DNA of 64,000 nt from an uncultured Eubacteriales bacterium (GCA_900543755.1 UQSP01000001.1:79121-143120); one strand, 5' to 3'. Counted from the first letter of the stretch, positions 32,920 through 42,704 are shown. Numbers and translations: made by a program. The notes: generated by a model from the sequence alone, not told the origin.

Positions 32920-33501
32920 ATGGGAATTCTGGAAGTTTTGCTTACGGGAGTGGGGCTTTCGATGGACGCGGCGGCGGTCGGCATGACAAACGGACTTAAC
33001 GAGCCGAAAATGCGTCTAACGAAAATACTGTTGATAGCCTTGTTTTTCGGGGTTTTTCAAGGAGTAATGCCGCTGATCGGATATTTTGCGGGCACGTTGT
33101 TTGCCGAAGCGGTTGCATCCATCGCTCCGTACGTCGCGCTTGTTTTGCTGGGGTTTATAGGCGGCAAAATGATATACGAGGCGCTTAAAAAGAGCAAAGA
33201 AGAGGAAGAAACCGTCAAAAACCTCGGCGTAGGCGCGCTTACGGTGCAGGCGATAGCAACTTCCATAGACGCGCTTGCCGTCGGCATAAGTTTGCTTGCA
33301 TTAAACGGAATCGGCGCGCTTAAAGTGAATATCTTCGCCGCTTGCGCGATTATTGCCGCCTGCACGTTTGTCATAAGTCTTGCGGCGGTATTTATCGGTA
33401 AAAAGTTCGGCGCGGTGCTTGCCGACAAGGCGGAACTCATCGGCGGAATAATATTGGTCGCGATAGGACTCAAAATTTTTATAGAGGGAGTTTTTTTCTG
33501 A
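32920..33501 (+). CDS. mntP: Manganese efflux pump MntP
   Basis: A 193-residue membrane protein with six hydrophobic segments in two inverted halves. Each half carries the family's aspartate motif: LSMDAAAVGMTNGL near residue 14 and SIDALAVGISL near residue 120. The two conserved Asp in the membrane bind Mn2+. It exports excess manganese. The Mn riboswitch upstream supports the call strongly. ATG with AAAGGAGAGG upstream. Length matches the family. Confidence 0.93.
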   Translation: MGILEVLLTGVGLSMDAAAVGMTNGLNEPKMRLTKILLIALFFGVFQGVMPLIGYFAGTLFAEAVASIAPYVALVLLGFIGGKMIYEALKKSKEEEETVKNLGVGALTVQAIATSIDALAVGISLLALNGIGALKVNIFAACAIIAACTFVISLAAVFIGKKFGAVLADKAELIGGIILVAIGLKIFIEGVFF

Positions 33502-33548
33502 ACAAACTCCGAATGCGAAAAAACGACACTGTTACGTTAAAAAACGAG

Positions 33549-33577
33549 TTGTTAAATTCATCCGTTTCGGTTATACT
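33549..33577 (+). promoter_or_regulatory. Probable promoter of the beta-galactosidase gene
   Basis: TTGTTA (33549-33554) and TATACT (33572-33577) with a 17-bp spacer, 44 bases before the start codon. Confidence 0.55.
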
Positions 33578-33620
33578 TGTTTTACATAATAAAATATGAT
33601 ACCGAAGAGGTAAGGAAAAA

Positions 33621-35477
33621 ATGAGCTCTTTAATCGCCGAAAACGGAAAATTTTTATTGGACGGAAATCCTTTCAGAATTTTGAGCGGAGCGATGCACTA
33701 TTTCCGCGTTTTGCCCGAGCAGTGGGAAACAAGGCTTAAAAAGCTGAAGGAAATGGGGCTTAACACCATTGAGACTTATATGGCGTGGCATTACCATGAA
33801 AAAGAGGAGGGAAAATTCGATTTTTCGGGTATGCTGGACGCAGGCGCCTATATCGATTTATGCGGAAAACTGGGTTTTAAGGTGATTGTCCGGCCCGGTC
33901 CTTACATATGCTCCGAATGTGACATGGGCGGCCTTCCGTGGTGGCTGCTGAATAAAAACTGCGCGCTTAGAACCAACGACCCGGAATATCTTAAATACGC
34001 ACTGAGGTATTTAAGCCGAGTCGCGGAAATCTTAAGACCGCGTCTTGCCGAAAACGGCGGCTGCATTATCGCCGTTCAGGCGGAAAACGAGTACGGCGGT
34101 TACACCGTTTGCCCCGAGCATCTCGAAACGGTAAAAAATCACCTTATAAAAGAGGGGTTAAACTGCTTGTTGTTCACCTCCGACGGTGCATGGAAATCCG
34201 ACGAATTCATGTTTGAAAGCGGGTCTGTACCTTCACTGTTCGCAACGGGCAATTTCCGCGGTTACGAAGCAAAAGACAGCATCGACATGATAAAGCGCCT
34301 GCGCCCCGGTCTTCCCGTCATGATTACAGAATTCTGGAACGGCAGAAGCGTAAAATACAATATGGATTATTCGCACCGCTCCGCAAAAGTAATCGCTTCT
34401 CACCTCGACACGATATTAAACGAGGGCGCGTCGGTCAATCTTTACATGGCGCACGGCGGAAGCAATTTCGGCTACATGAACGGCGCCGTTTACGAACAAG
34501 TCGACGGTAAAAACACGTTTTTGGTGCAAAGCTCTTCTTACGACGCGGACGCACCGCTCAACGAGTACGGCGAAATAACCGATAAATATCTTGCCGAACG
34601 CGAAGTCATTTATAAGCACCTGGGCAAAAAACTTCCTGAGCTTTCCGTTTCCCCCGTTAAAACAGTGGAATACGGGGAGGTTAAGCTTACGTCTTTTGCC
34701 TCCGTTGCGGACAATCTCGACGCGCTCAAGGACAAAAAAACCTTTTGCTATAAACCGATTTCCATGGAGGAGGCGGGGCAGGGATACGGTACGATTGTAT
34801 ACTCTACGCGCATCGCTAAGCCCTCTTTAAGCCCGATAAGCCTCGGGATAGAAAACGTGCGCGACATTGCAACCGTTTACGTCAACGGTAAACCCGCAGG
34901 CGAAATAGTGCGCGACGGCGAAAAAGAAACCGTTGTCAAGGTCGACGCATCGGCGCCCGATACCCGCGTAGACATAGTTGTCGAAAATCTCGGAAGATGC
35001 AATTTCGGAAACGTCATTTACGATAAAAAAGGAATAATCGGAAACGTCGTTTATCACGTTAACCGCGTTCTTTACAATTTCGACGTGTACTGTATTTCTT
35101 ATGATAACATCCCCGACAGCATTTTCAAACCTTTAGACGGCGCAGTCGTAAAAGACGGTCATACCCTTTATAAAGGCGAGTTCTATGCCGACGAAAAAGG
35201 CGAAACTTTCGTCAGCCTTACGGGATTTACGCGCGGCAATATTTTTATAAACGGATTTAATCTCGGCAGATATTTTGCCTGCGGACCTCATAAAACCGTA
35301 TATCTCCCGTCGCCGCTTATAAAAACAGGTAAAAACGAAATCGTCGTCACGGATTGCCGCGGCGGCTCGGACAAAAAAGTGTTCCTTACCGCCAAGCAGG
35401 AGCTTACGGGCAAGGGAGCAATGCGCTCACCTTTTGCGGACACGGACTTTTCGGACAACGCGGTGAAAATCAAGTAA
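33621..35477 (+). CDS. Beta-galactosidase, glycoside hydrolase family 35
   Basis: A 618-residue enzyme without a signal peptide, so it acts on imported oligosaccharides. The N-terminal barrel starts LSGAMHYFRVLPEQWETRL and has the family's NTIETYMAWHYHE, RPGPYICSECDMGGLPWWL, the acid/base glutamate in AVQAENEYGGY (about residue 155) and the nucleophile glutamate in PVMITEFWNGRS (about residue 237). The C-terminal 280 residues are beta sandwiches (for example FINGFNLGRYF). It removes terminal beta-galactose. ATG with GAGGTAAGG upstream; a strong terminator follows. A GDSL-type esterase is the next gene but has its own promoter. Confidence 0.92.
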   Translation: MSSLIAENGKFLLDGNPFRILSGAMHYFRVLPEQWETRLKKLKEMGLNTIETYMAWHYHEKEEGKFDFSGMLDAGAYIDLCGKLGFKVIVRPGPYICSECDMGGLPWWLLNKNCALRTNDPEYLKYALRYLSRVAEILRPRLAENGGCIIAVQAENEYGGYTVCPEHLETVKNHLIKEGLNCLLFTSDGAWKSDEFMFESGSVPSLFATGNFRGYEAKDSIDMIKRLRPGLPVMITEFWNGRSVKYNMDYSHRSAKVIASHLDTILNEGASVNLYMAHGGSNFGYMNGAVYEQVDGKNTFLVQSSSYDADAPLNEYGEITDKYLAEREVIYKHLGKKLPELSVSPVKTVEYGEVKLTSFASVADNLDALKDKKTFCYKPISMEEAGQGYGTIVYSTRIAKPSLSPISLGIENVRDIATVYVNGKPAGEIVRDGEKETVVKVDASAPDTRVDIVVENLGRCNFGNVIYDKKGIIGNVVYHVNRVLYNFDVYCISYDNIPDSIFKPLDGAVVKDGHTLYKGEFYADEKGETFVSLTGFTRGNIFINGFNLGRYFACGPHKTVYLPSPLIKTGKNEIVVTDCRGGSDKKVFLTAKQELTGKGAMRSPFADTDFSDNAVKIK

Positions 35478-35645
35478 TTCGATGCGTTAAAATCATGCGC
35501 AGTCTTTTGTCTGACGATGCCAAACCCATTTTGTATAATTTATCTTAAAATCACACCTTAATTGTTTTTTCAAAGCTATCGTAAACCTTAATATAAGATA
35601 TTCAAAAGACAAATCGCATTTTAAAACATGAATACCGATATTATA

Positions 35646-35678
35646 AAATACCGATTGTTAAAACGTCGGTATTTTTTT
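35646..35678 (+). terminator. Terminator of the beta-galactosidase gene
   Basis: AAATACCGA (35646-35654) pairs with TCGGTATTT (35666-35674) and a T-run continues to 35678. The 170 bases between the stop codon and it hold nothing recognisable. Confidence 0.8.
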
Positions 35679-35679
35679 A

Positions 35680-35708
35680 TTGACTTTGTTATTTTGCGGA
35701 ATTATAAT
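35680..35708 (+). promoter_or_regulatory. Promoter of the SGNH esterase gene
   Basis: TTGACT (35680-35685) and TATAAT (35703-35708), 17 bp apart, directly after the preceding T-run. Confidence 0.75.
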
Positions 35709-35799
35709 ATTACAAGAACGGTAATTTAAGCTTGGTACGTTCTGTAACGCCGCGCGTAAATTCACGGCATTAATTCAACTCAAAAGGAGATAAAAGGAT

Positions 35800-36420
35800 A
35801 TGAAAATCAAAGACAACGCGAGGATAGTTTTTATAGGCGATTCAATAACGGACGCAGGGCGCGACCGCAACGATTTGCACTCGCTCTCCACGTTTTCCAA
35901 AAAAGTGGAAAGCTATATAAACAACACGTTTTTGTATAAAAAAGCGGAGGTATTCAACCGCGGTATAAGCGGTTACCGTTCCGCCGACCTTGTGGAAAAA
36001 TTCGACGAGTTCGTCGTTTCGCTTAAACCCGACAACGTCATCATGTTAATAGGCATCAACGACACCTGGCGCAGATACGACTCGTCCGACCCCACGGACG
36101 CCGAGACGTACTACGCCAACGTTAAAAAAGTGATTTCGGGCGTTAAAAAGCTGGGCGCCGAAATGCTGGTGCTGGAGCCTTTCCTTACTAAGGACGACCC
36201 CGACAAATACTGCTATTACGAAGACCTTATGCCTAAAATTCTGATGCTGCGTAAAGCCTGCCGCGAGGAGGGAGTGGAATATGTGCCTCTTGACGGAATT
36301 ATGGCGGCGTTTGAAATAGCGCATCCCGAAATATCGCTTTCGGCGGACGGCGTGCATCCCAACGAATACGGAAGCTCGCTTATCGCGGAAGAAATTATCA
36401 AAAGATTAAGCGTATACTAA
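35800..36420 (+). CDS. SGNH/GDSL-family esterase
   Basis: A 206-residue cytoplasmic hydrolase with all blocks: FIGDSITDAGRD (nucleophile Ser, block I), NRGISGYRSADL (block II Gly), IGINDTWRR (block III Asn) and SADGVHPNEYG (block V Asp-His). Such enzymes remove acetyl or other acyl groups, often from sugars or glycans; next to a beta-galactosidase a deacetylase of glycan fragments is likely. ATG with AAAGGAGATAAAAGG upstream. Confidence 0.87.
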   Translation: MKIKDNARIVFIGDSITDAGRDRNDLHSLSTFSKKVESYINNTFLYKKAEVFNRGISGYRSADLVEKFDEFVVSLKPDNVIMLIGINDTWRRYDSSDPTDAETYYANVKKVISGVKKLGAEMLVLEPFLTKDDPDKYCYYEDLMPKILMLRKACREEGVEYVPLDGIMAAFEIAHPEISLSADGVHPNEYGSSLIAEEIIKRLSVY

Positions 36421-36570
36421 GTATCGGCAAAAAAGCGCGTTAAAATTTTTCCGCAGTATAGCGGCAGGTACAAAACCATTACCCGAAACTCCGTAAGTTT
36501 TTCGTTTTTTAACGTTGCATAAACCAATCGGATATTTTTTGTAAAATGGAAATGTGAAGAATTTATACAA

Positions 36571-36639
36571 ATGATAGGTGTATTAGTAGTTTTAGGTATA
36601 ATTTTTTTCTTTTTGGCGGTAGCGAAAAATAACCGTTAA
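36571..36639 (+). CDS. Possible 22-residue hydrophobic peptide
   Basis: An ATG-to-TAA frame of 22 codons. The product is a run of sixteen hydrophobic residues (MIGVLVVLGIIFFFLAVA) followed by a basic KNNR end, exactly one membrane helix with a positive tail. That is the shape of type I toxins and regulatory micropeptides. The ribosome binding site is poor (GTGAAG), which lowers trust. Confidence 0.25.
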   Translation: MIGVLVVLGIIFFFLAVAKNNR

Positions 36640-36780
36640 AGCGTTTGGGAGGTTTCACTGTCGACAGATTAAAAATTTTAGTGCGGGTGATTCGGCTTTT
36701 TTAATCGGACCGATTAAAGTGTACTCATTTTTTATGTCGCACGCTGTAAAAATTAAGCAGAACCGTAACTGTAAACTTAA

Positions 36781-36811
36781 AAGCCGCGCAATGTTAATCG
36801 TTGCGCGGCTT
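36781..36811 (-). terminator. Probable terminator of the minus-strand gene at 36891
   Basis: AAGCCGCGCAA (36781-36791) pairs perfectly with TTGCGCGGCTT (36801-36811). On the minus strand the stem is followed by TTAAGTTT, about 80 bases past that gene's stop. A T-rich tail is also present on the plus side but weaker. Confidence 0.65.
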
Positions 36812-36890
36812 GTCTTATGCCGTTCTGCTTGAAAATTATCATTTATAAACTTCGGAATAAAGTATATCGGCGTAAAGTTTTTTTTGCGTA

Positions 36891-38237
36891 TTACATTCTA
36901 AGCCGCGCAAGCCAAACGTCCGCGCCGCCGAAGTTGTCCTTAGCGTCCGCGTTTACTCCGTTAACCACAGCCGCAACGAATATGTTGTCGCCGCTTTTTA
37001 TGAGTTTTGCGTTATCCGCGTTGTCGCCGGCAAATTCACAGTAGTAGGTTTCCGCGCTGCCTATTGCGGCAAGCTTCGATTCGCTTTTGCCCAGGAACAA
37101 AGCATAGCCGTTGCCCGAAACGCAGTCGAACAGCTTATTCAATCCGCCGAAAGAAGGCAAATCTCTTTTTTCGGAGAAGTTTGCGTCGTATGCGTAAGTT
37201 ACGCTTCCTTCGTCCGTAAAAAACGTCGAGTAATAAAGCCCGTCGGCAAACATTAATTCCGCACGGGAGGGCGAAAGAGATTCGCAGTATACGACGGATT
37301 GTTTTCTGAAATTTCCGTCCAGAAGCATTATTCCGCCCTCGTCGCGGTAGACGACAGCCATTGCCCAACCGCCTGAGTAAGGAGCGACGGCGTCCGCGCG
37401 GTAATCTTCGCCTTTTTCGACGTAAGTTATTTCGGGTTGGGTAGCCGTAGTGCAGTCGGCTACGCCCGCGTGCCGTCCGAGGTCTGAAGAGGCGTTGAAA
37501 AATAACTTGTATGCGCCTGAAAGTTCGAAACAGTCTATGTATGAAAGCGAATATGCGGACGAAACAATCCTTTCGTAAGTAAGCTTGAGTTCGAAGTCGA
37601 AAATCTGCAAAAGCAACTTGTTTTTATCGATGGCGTTGCTTTTCAGGGAAGAAATCAGCCCGTATTTGCCGTCGAAAAGTTTTACGTCGCAAAACTCCGC
37701 TGCGGTAACTGTATCGGCGTGCGCGGAAGCAATGAGACTTCCGTCAAAGTTTATAAGCCGTAAGGTAAGCTTATCTTCATGCGAAAAAACCGTCAGAAAT
37801 CCGCCCTCTCCGAAAATGACGCGTTCCAGCTTTTCGCCGCTTCCCAAAAAGGAAAAACGCTCGGTGGAAAGGTCTTCGTCGGTTACGCACATAAAAGCCC
37901 TGCCCTGTGCGTCCGTCATGTCAAAGTCGGAAGAGGAGGAGTTGCCGAATATGTAAAGCTTTCCGCTGAGGGCAAATGCGTCCACAAGGGCTTCGTCGCC
38001 GCTTCCGCCGATATTGGTTTCAAGGTCTATGGCGTCGGAAAGCGACAGCCGCGCTTTTCTCACAAGACTGTATTCGGGCTTCGGGGTGTCGGAAACGATA
38101 GGAGTTTCCGCTTCGGCGTCGGGCGGAGTAAGCGTCCTGTCGCCAAGTATACACTCAAGGGCTATTGCCGCGACCAGCACTACAAGCACGGCATTCAAAA
38201 GAATTATAAGCCTTAACTGCGCTTTTTGTAATTTCAT
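36891..38237 (-). CDS. Membrane-anchored protein of unknown function, propeller-like
   Basis: A 448-residue protein with an N-terminal membrane anchor (about 9-30, LIILLNAVLVVLVAAIALE) and the rest outside the membrane. The chain is mostly short beta strands repeated every 40-50 residues (ALSGKLYIFGNSSSSDFDMT; VIFGEGGFLTVFSHEDKLTL; GGWAMAVVYRDEGGIMLLDG), which suggests a beta-propeller. No catalytic motif was noticed. ATG with GAGGTGA upstream. A TG-extended TAAAAT about 25 bases upstream may be its promoter. It is transcribed alone, between a terminator hairpin and the murG gene. Confidence 0.55.
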   Translation of the reverse strand: MKLQKAQLRLIILLNAVLVVLVAAIALECILGDRTLTPPDAEAETPIVSDTPKPEYSLVRKARLSLSDAIDLETNIGGSGDEALVDAFALSGKLYIFGNSSSSDFDMTDAQGRAFMCVTDEDLSTERFSFLGSGEKLERVIFGEGGFLTVFSHEDKLTLRLINFDGSLIASAHADTVTAAEFCDVKLFDGKYGLISSLKSNAIDKNKLLLQIFDFELKLTYERIVSSAYSLSYIDCFELSGAYKLFFNASSDLGRHAGVADCTTATQPEITYVEKGEDYRADAVAPYSGGWAMAVVYRDEGGIMLLDGNFRKQSVVYCESLSPSRAELMFADGLYYSTFFTDEGSVTYAYDANFSEKRDLPSFGGLNKLFDCVSGNGYALFLGKSESKLAAIGSAETYYCEFAGDNADNAKLIKSGDNIFVAAVVNGVNADAKDNFGGADVWLARLRM

Positions 38238-38314
38238 ATCGTATTCACCTCGACGTCTATTTTAGCACTGTCGGGCTTTGTGGGGGACGCTAAGGCAAAA
38301 CTCGCGCTTATATT

Positions 38315-39355
38315 TTATTTTTCGACGTAATCCGTAAGAATTTCCGCAATTTTTCTTGTGCCGTCTATTCCTTGGGCGCGGCTTAAGGCGGATTTTATTT
38401 CCGCCGCGTCCGCTTTAAGTCTGTCAAGCGCGTCGATAAGCGTTTCTTTGTTCATGTCTTCCTGAAAAAGAATTTTGGTGCCGTAATGACGGTTAAAGTA
38501 CAAGGCGTTGTCTATCTGGTCGCCGCGAGATACTGTTTTCGGAAGCGGAATTATCAGCGCGGGTACTCCGAGGGCGGCAAGCTCGAAAAGAGTGTTGGCG
38601 CCGCCGCGGCAAAGCGCAAAGTCGCAAAGCGCCAGCCAGTCCGCCATGTCGGAAGCAAATTCTTTCTGGTAGTAGCCCGGGCGTTTAAGCCCGTTGGCGT
38701 TGCCTTTCCCGACAAGGTGAATTACGTTGAATCTTTCGGTAAGCGCGTCGATTGATTCAAAAACCGTTTCGTTAATGGCCTTTGCGCCCTTTGAGCCGCC
38801 CGTGACGAGAAGGTATGGTAGAGTTTCGCAAAGACCGCATTCGTTAAGCGCTTTAAGACGGTTGCCGCGGTAGATTTCTTCTCTCAGCGGAGCGCCCGTC
38901 CTGACCGCCTTTTTTAAATCGGTTTCAAAAGAGGTGAGAATTTTGTCGCATTTACTTAAAGCCAGCTTGTTTGCAAGCCCTAATTTAAGGTCGCTTTCGT
39001 GTAAGACTACGGGTATTCGTTTTGCGGCAAAACAGACGGGAAGTCCCACATATCCGCCTTTGGAAAATATGACGTCGGGTTGTACCTCTTTCAGAATTTT
39101 TTTCGCCGCGTTCACGCTTTTGATAAGTCCGAAAGGAATGACAAGATTTTTCAGCGATAACGAGCGCACGAATTTCACGCAAGGTATGCTGTGATAGACG
39201 ACTTGTGGTGCGTTTTCGCGCACAAGGCCTTCCTCCATGCCGCCCACCGAACCTATATAATGTATTTCGTCGAAAGCCTTAAGCCGCGGAATAAGCGCGA
39301 GATTGGGTATGACGTGTCCCGCCGTTCCGCCTCCCGTGAGTATGATTTTTTTCAT
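38315..39355 (-). CDS. murG: UDP-GlcNAc--undecaprenoyl-pyrophosphoryl-MurNAc-pentapeptide transferase
   Basis: A 346-residue peripheral membrane glycosyltransferase making lipid II. It starts MKKIILTGGGTAGHVIPNLA, the diagnostic GGTAGH loop; KGGYVGLPV (about 97) and FALCRGGANTLFELAALGVP (UDP-GlcNAc site) complete the signature. The start is the ATG at 39355; the frame stays open upstream for another 91 codons but those have no MurG likeness. An AGGAGG lies 15 bases upstream, farther than normal. Unlike in many Firmicutes it does not lie in a division/wall cluster here. Confidence 0.94.
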   Translation of the reverse strand: MKKIILTGGGTAGHVIPNLALIPRLKAFDEIHYIGSVGGMEEGLVRENAPQVVYHSIPCVKFVRSLSLKNLVIPFGLIKSVNAAKKILKEVQPDVIFSKGGYVGLPVCFAAKRIPVVLHESDLKLGLANKLALSKCDKILTSFETDLKKAVRTGAPLREEIYRGNRLKALNECGLCETLPYLLVTGGSKGAKAINETVFESIDALTERFNVIHLVGKGNANGLKRPGYYQKEFASDMADWLALCDFALCRGGANTLFELAALGVPALIIPLPKTVSRGDQIDNALYFNRHYGTKILFQEDMNKETLIDALDRLKADAAEIKSALSRAQGIDGTRKIAEILTDYVEK

Positions 39356-39383
39356 TGACTTATTTTTTTGCCTCCTGTATAAT
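39355..39383 (+). promoter_or_regulatory. Promoter of the alpha/beta hydrolase gene
   Basis: TTGACT (39355-39360) and TATAAT (39378-39383), 17 bp apart. The -35 box begins on the first base of the murG start codon, so the two divergent genes share this sequence. The expected 5' leader is about 135 bases. Confidence 0.7.
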
Positions 39384-39524
39384 CTAATATATGCATTGCA
39401 ATCCGTTTTAATCGGCGTTTGTGCGCTTTCGGGCTTTAATCGGCTTTCGCGTTTTGGAAGATTAAAAAACGAATACGCCTTTTTGTGCGGATTTGCAAAA
39501 AAACTTGACAAGGGGGACGTAAAC

Positions 39525-40427
39525 ATGGAAAGACAATGGTTTACGGCGCGCGACGGCAAAAAAATCAGTCTTGCGTTATGGGATAATGTCGATTGCCCGC
39601 GCGGAGTCGTGCAGATTGTGCACGGCATGGCGGAGCATATCGCGCGTTACGACGACTTTGCCGCGTTTCTCAATTCCCGCGGTTACATTGTCGCGGGCGA
39701 CGACCACCGCGCGCACGGGCTTACCGACAAAGACGCTTTGGGACTTCAGGGCGAGGGCGACCTATTCGAAAAAACAGTACAGGACCTTAAGGACATTACC
39801 GTTATGCTTAAGGAAAAGTACAATCTTCCCGTAATTCTTTTCGGACACAGTTACGGCTCTTTTTTGACGCAGAGGTATCTTTCCGTTGACCCGAATCCGC
39901 TTTCGGGCGCGGTGCTTTGCGGAAGCGCGCTGATGAAGGGCGCCGCGGTAAACCTCGGCTACCGTATAGCAAAAGGAAAACTCAAGAAAAAAGCGGATAA
40001 GCCCGGCAACATTTTCGCCGCGCTCACGTTTGAAAAATACGACAAAAAATTCGGCGAGGGGTTGGGCGGATGGCTCAACCGCGACGTAAAAGCGGTGGGT
40101 GAGTACAACGCGGATCCTCTTTGCGGGTTTACCTGCAGCAACGGCTTTTATTATTGGTTTTTCAAAGGGCTTAAGTCGATTGCGGCGTCGCCTTGCGAAA
40201 AATTGCCGCCGTCTTTCCCGCTGCTTATTATTTCGGGCGCGGAAGATATGGTGGGGGGATGCGGCAAGCTTGTCTTAAAACTTAAAAGGCATTACGAAAG
40301 TCTGGGGCTTAAACCCGTGATGAAACTGTATCCCGGCGCCCGGCACGAAATTCTTAACGAGCTTGACAAAGCGCAGACTTATGCGGACGCGGTAAGCTTT
40401 TTCGATACCGTTACGTCGTCAAAGTAA
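39525..40427 (+). CDS. Alpha/beta hydrolase, monoglyceride lipase / lysophospholipase type
   Basis: A 300-residue soluble hydrolase. It begins MERQWFTARDGKKISLALWD, then RGVVQIVHGMAEHIARYDDFA (oxyanion-side HG motif), DHRAHGLT, and the nucleophile elbow ILFGHSYGSFL. The acid lies near LLIISGAEDMVGG and the histidine in PGARHEILNE. The lid-bearing Hydrolase_4 pattern suits monoacylglycerol or lysophospholipid substrates. The ATG at 39525 has AAGGGGGAC upstream; the longer open frame from 39303 overlaps murG and its promoter and is not used. Confidence 0.86.
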   Translation: MERQWFTARDGKKISLALWDNVDCPRGVVQIVHGMAEHIARYDDFAAFLNSRGYIVAGDDHRAHGLTDKDALGLQGEGDLFEKTVQDLKDITVMLKEKYNLPVILFGHSYGSFLTQRYLSVDPNPLSGAVLCGSALMKGAAVNLGYRIAKGKLKKKADKPGNIFAALTFEKYDKKFGEGLGGWLNRDVKAVGEYNADPLCGFTCSNGFYYWFFKGLKSIAASPCEKLPPSFPLLIISGAEDMVGGCGKLVLKLKRHYESLGLKPVMKLYPGARHEILNELDKAQTYADAVSFFDTVTSSK

Positions 40428-40748
40428 TCGCTTTTCTTTGTCGTTGGGACGCGGCCGATTTGAAAATTTTATCAACAAAACGGGACTTTTTATCTCCACG
40501 ATAAAGGGTCCCGTTGCGCTTATATGCGAAAATATTTATAATTATGCATTGTAAACGTATAATAATACAGTATCGTTGCCGCGACGTGAACTGACGGAGA
40601 AAAAAGAGGTTTTTCTGAATAAAAATTCAACGTAAAACGATTGAAAAAAAGCGCGTTTTATGGTACAATGAAAGGGTAAGACGAAAACGCGTCCGATTTA
40701 TCCCGCTTGCTTAAAACTATGCGGATTCGGGCGGTTACGGAGGAAAAA
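40428..40748. other. Intergenic region with a long hairpin and the topoisomerase promoter
   Basis: About 320 bases. At 40479-40515 AACGGGACTTTTTATC pairs with GATAAAGGGTCCCGTT (16 pairs, two G-U) around a 5-base loop. There is no T-run on the plus strand; on the minus strand TTTTGTTG follows. It is the only notable structure besides the promoter. Confidence 0.5.
40641..40669 (+). promoter_or_regulatory. Promoter of the topoisomerase operon
   Basis: TTGAAA (40641-40646) and TACAAT (40664-40669) with a 17-bp spacer, 80 bases before the first gene. Confidence 0.7.
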
Positions 40749-42704
40749 ATGTCAGCAAAGGATTACAACGCAAAAGACATTCAGATACTCGAAGGACTGG
40801 ACGCGGTGCGTATACGTCCCGGTATGTATATCGGCTCCACCGGGGCAAGAGGACTTCATCACATATTGTGGGAAATCGTCGACAACGGCATGGACGAGGT
40901 GGCAAACGGCTACGGCGATACGATACGCGTCACCGTACATGCGGACGGCTCCGTGTCGGTGGAGGACAACGGAAGAGGAATACCGGTGGACATTCATCCC
41001 ACGATGAAGGTCAGCGGCGTGGAGGTCGTGTTTACGCAACTGCACGCGGGCGGAAAATTCGGCAACGACAACTACGCTCATTCGGGCGGACTTCACGGCG
41101 TGGGCGCGTCGGTCACAAACGCTCTTTCGCGCTGGCTTAACGTGGAAGTGTACAAAAACGGCACGACTTACCGCATGAATTTCGAAAGCCGCGAGGAAAA
41201 CGGCAAGGTAAAAGGCGGCGCGGTCGTAAATCACCTTACGGACACGGGCGAAAAAACGGACAAGCACGGCACGCTTGTCACTTTTATGCCCGACGACAGG
41301 ATTTTCGAAACCGTGCGCTTCAACACCGAAACCATTTCGAGAAGACTTAAGGAGCTTGCTTTCCTCAATAAGGGCGTGCACATCTATCTCATCGACGAGC
41401 GCGTGACTTTCGGCGAGGGATTTTTACGCAAAGAATATTATTACGAGGGCGGCCTTATCGACTTCGTGCGCGACCTTAACGAAACCAAGGCTCCCGCTTT
41501 TCCCGACCCGGTGTACCTTTCGGGCGCAGTTAACAACATAGAGGCGGAAATAGCTTTTCAGTATACGGACGCTTATACTGAAAACATTTTTTCTTACGTC
41601 AACAACATTCCCACGACCGAAGGCGGCACGCACGAAACGGGCTTTAAAGTGGGACTTACAAAGGTCATGAACGATTGGGCGCGCAAACTCAATCTCTTAA
41701 AGGAAAAGGACGCCAACCTTATCGGCGACGACTACCGCGAGGGACTTACCGCCGTTCTGTCGGTAAAGATGCAGAACATTCAGTTCGAAGGTCAGACCAA
41801 GACTAAGCTGGGCAACACGGAGGCAAAGTCCGCGCTTGAAGCGATAATCACTTCCGAGCTTAATGCGTTTTTCGAAAAAAATCAGTCCATTGCGGAAATT
41901 GCCGTCAAAAAAGGCTTGCTTGCCGCAAAAGTCAGGGAAGCCGCGCGCAAGGAAAAGGAGCTTACGCGCGCCAAAAACAGCATCGACAACTTTCATACCG
42001 TAGGCAAGCTTAAAAGCTGCACGGGCAAAAAACCCGAACTTAACGAACTGTTCATCGTGGAGGGCGACAGCGCGGGCGGCACTTGCTCTCAGGCGCGCAA
42101 CCGTTCTTTCCAGGCAATACTGCCGCTAAGAGGCAAACCGCTGAACGCCGAGAAAAAGCGTCTTGACCAGGTGCTTGCCAACGAGGAGATACGCACGCTT
42201 ATATCCGCCCTTGGCGCGGGACTCGGGGAGGACTTCGACCTTGCAAACCTCAAGTATCATAAAGTGGTGATTCTTTCCGACGCGGACCAGGACGGACTGC
42301 ACATACGCGCAATTCTGCTTACTTTCTTCTTCCGCTATATGCGCGAACTTATCAACGAAGGACACGTTTACATCGGTTTGCCGCCGCTTTACAAAGTGGA
42401 AAAGCGCGGTCAGGCGGAATACGCTTACGACGACGCCGCGCTGGAGGAGCTTAAAAAGAAAATGGGCAGGGGCGTGGAAATCCAGCGCTATAAAGGACTT
42501 GGAGAAATGAACGCCGACCAGCTTTGGAACACTACCATGGACCCAAAAAAACGCAAGCTGGTAAGGGTCACTATCGAGGACGCCGCCCTTGCTGACAAGC
42601 TGGTAAGCGTGCTTATGGGCGACGCGATAGAGCCGCGCCGCAATTATATAGTGGAGCATGCGGATTTTAACAAAGAAGATTCTTTTATAGATAACATAGG
42701 ATAA
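40749..42704 (+). CDS. Type II DNA topoisomerase subunit B (ParE/GyrB family)
   Basis: A 651-residue ATPase subunit. ATP-site motifs: [42 protein letters not shown] and [15 protein letters not shown]. The Toprim part has [20 protein letters not shown], the [16 protein letters not shown] acidic cluster and [17 protein letters not shown]. It is not next to recF/dnaA and its partner A subunit is of the divergent Clostridia type, so ParE is somewhat more likely than GyrB. The ATG at 40749 follows GGAGGAAAAA. Confidence 0.9.
   Translation: MSAKDYNAKDIQILEGLDAVRIRPGMYIGSTGARGLHHILWEIVDNGMDEVANGYGDTIRVTVHADGSVSVEDNGRGIPVDIHPTMKVSGVEVVFTQLHAGGKFGNDNYAHSGGLHGVGASVTNALSRWLNVEVYKNGTTYRMNFESREENGKVKGGAVVNHLTDTGEKTDKHGTLVTFMPDDRIFETVRFNTETISRRLKELAFLNKGVHIYLIDERVTFGEGFLRKEYYYEGGLIDFVRDLNETKAPAFPDPVYLSGAVNNIEAEIAFQYTDAYTENIFSYVNNIPTTEGGTHETGFKVGLTKVMNDWARKLNLLKEKDANLIGDDYREGLTAVLSVKMQNIQFEGQTKTKLGNTEAKSALEAIITSELNAFFEKNQSIAEIAVKKGLLAAKVREAARKEKELTRAKNSIDNFHTVGKLKSCTGKKPELNELFIVEGDSAGGTCSQARNRSFQAILPLRGKPLNAEKKRLDQVLANEEIRTLISALGAGLGEDFDLANLKYHKVVILSDADQDGLHIRAILLTFFFRYMRELINEGHVYIGLPPLYKVEKRGQAEYAYDDAALEELKKKMGRGVEIQRYKGLGEMNADQLWNTTMDPKKRKLVRVTIEDAALADKLVSVLMGDAIEPRRNYIVEHADFNKEDSFIDNIG

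Larger units (their letters stand above)
36421..36890. other. Gene-poor intergenic region
   Basis: About 470 bases between an esterase gene ending rightward and a minus-strand gene. It contains the possible 22-residue peptide gene at 36571 and a strong GC hairpin at 36781-36811. Nothing else was recognised. Confidence 0.4.

Noticed and set aside
39356..39628. 91-codon N-terminal extension of murG
   Set aside because: It has no MurG similarity and MKKIILTGGGTAGH is the normal N-terminus; the region also holds the divergent hydrolase promoter.
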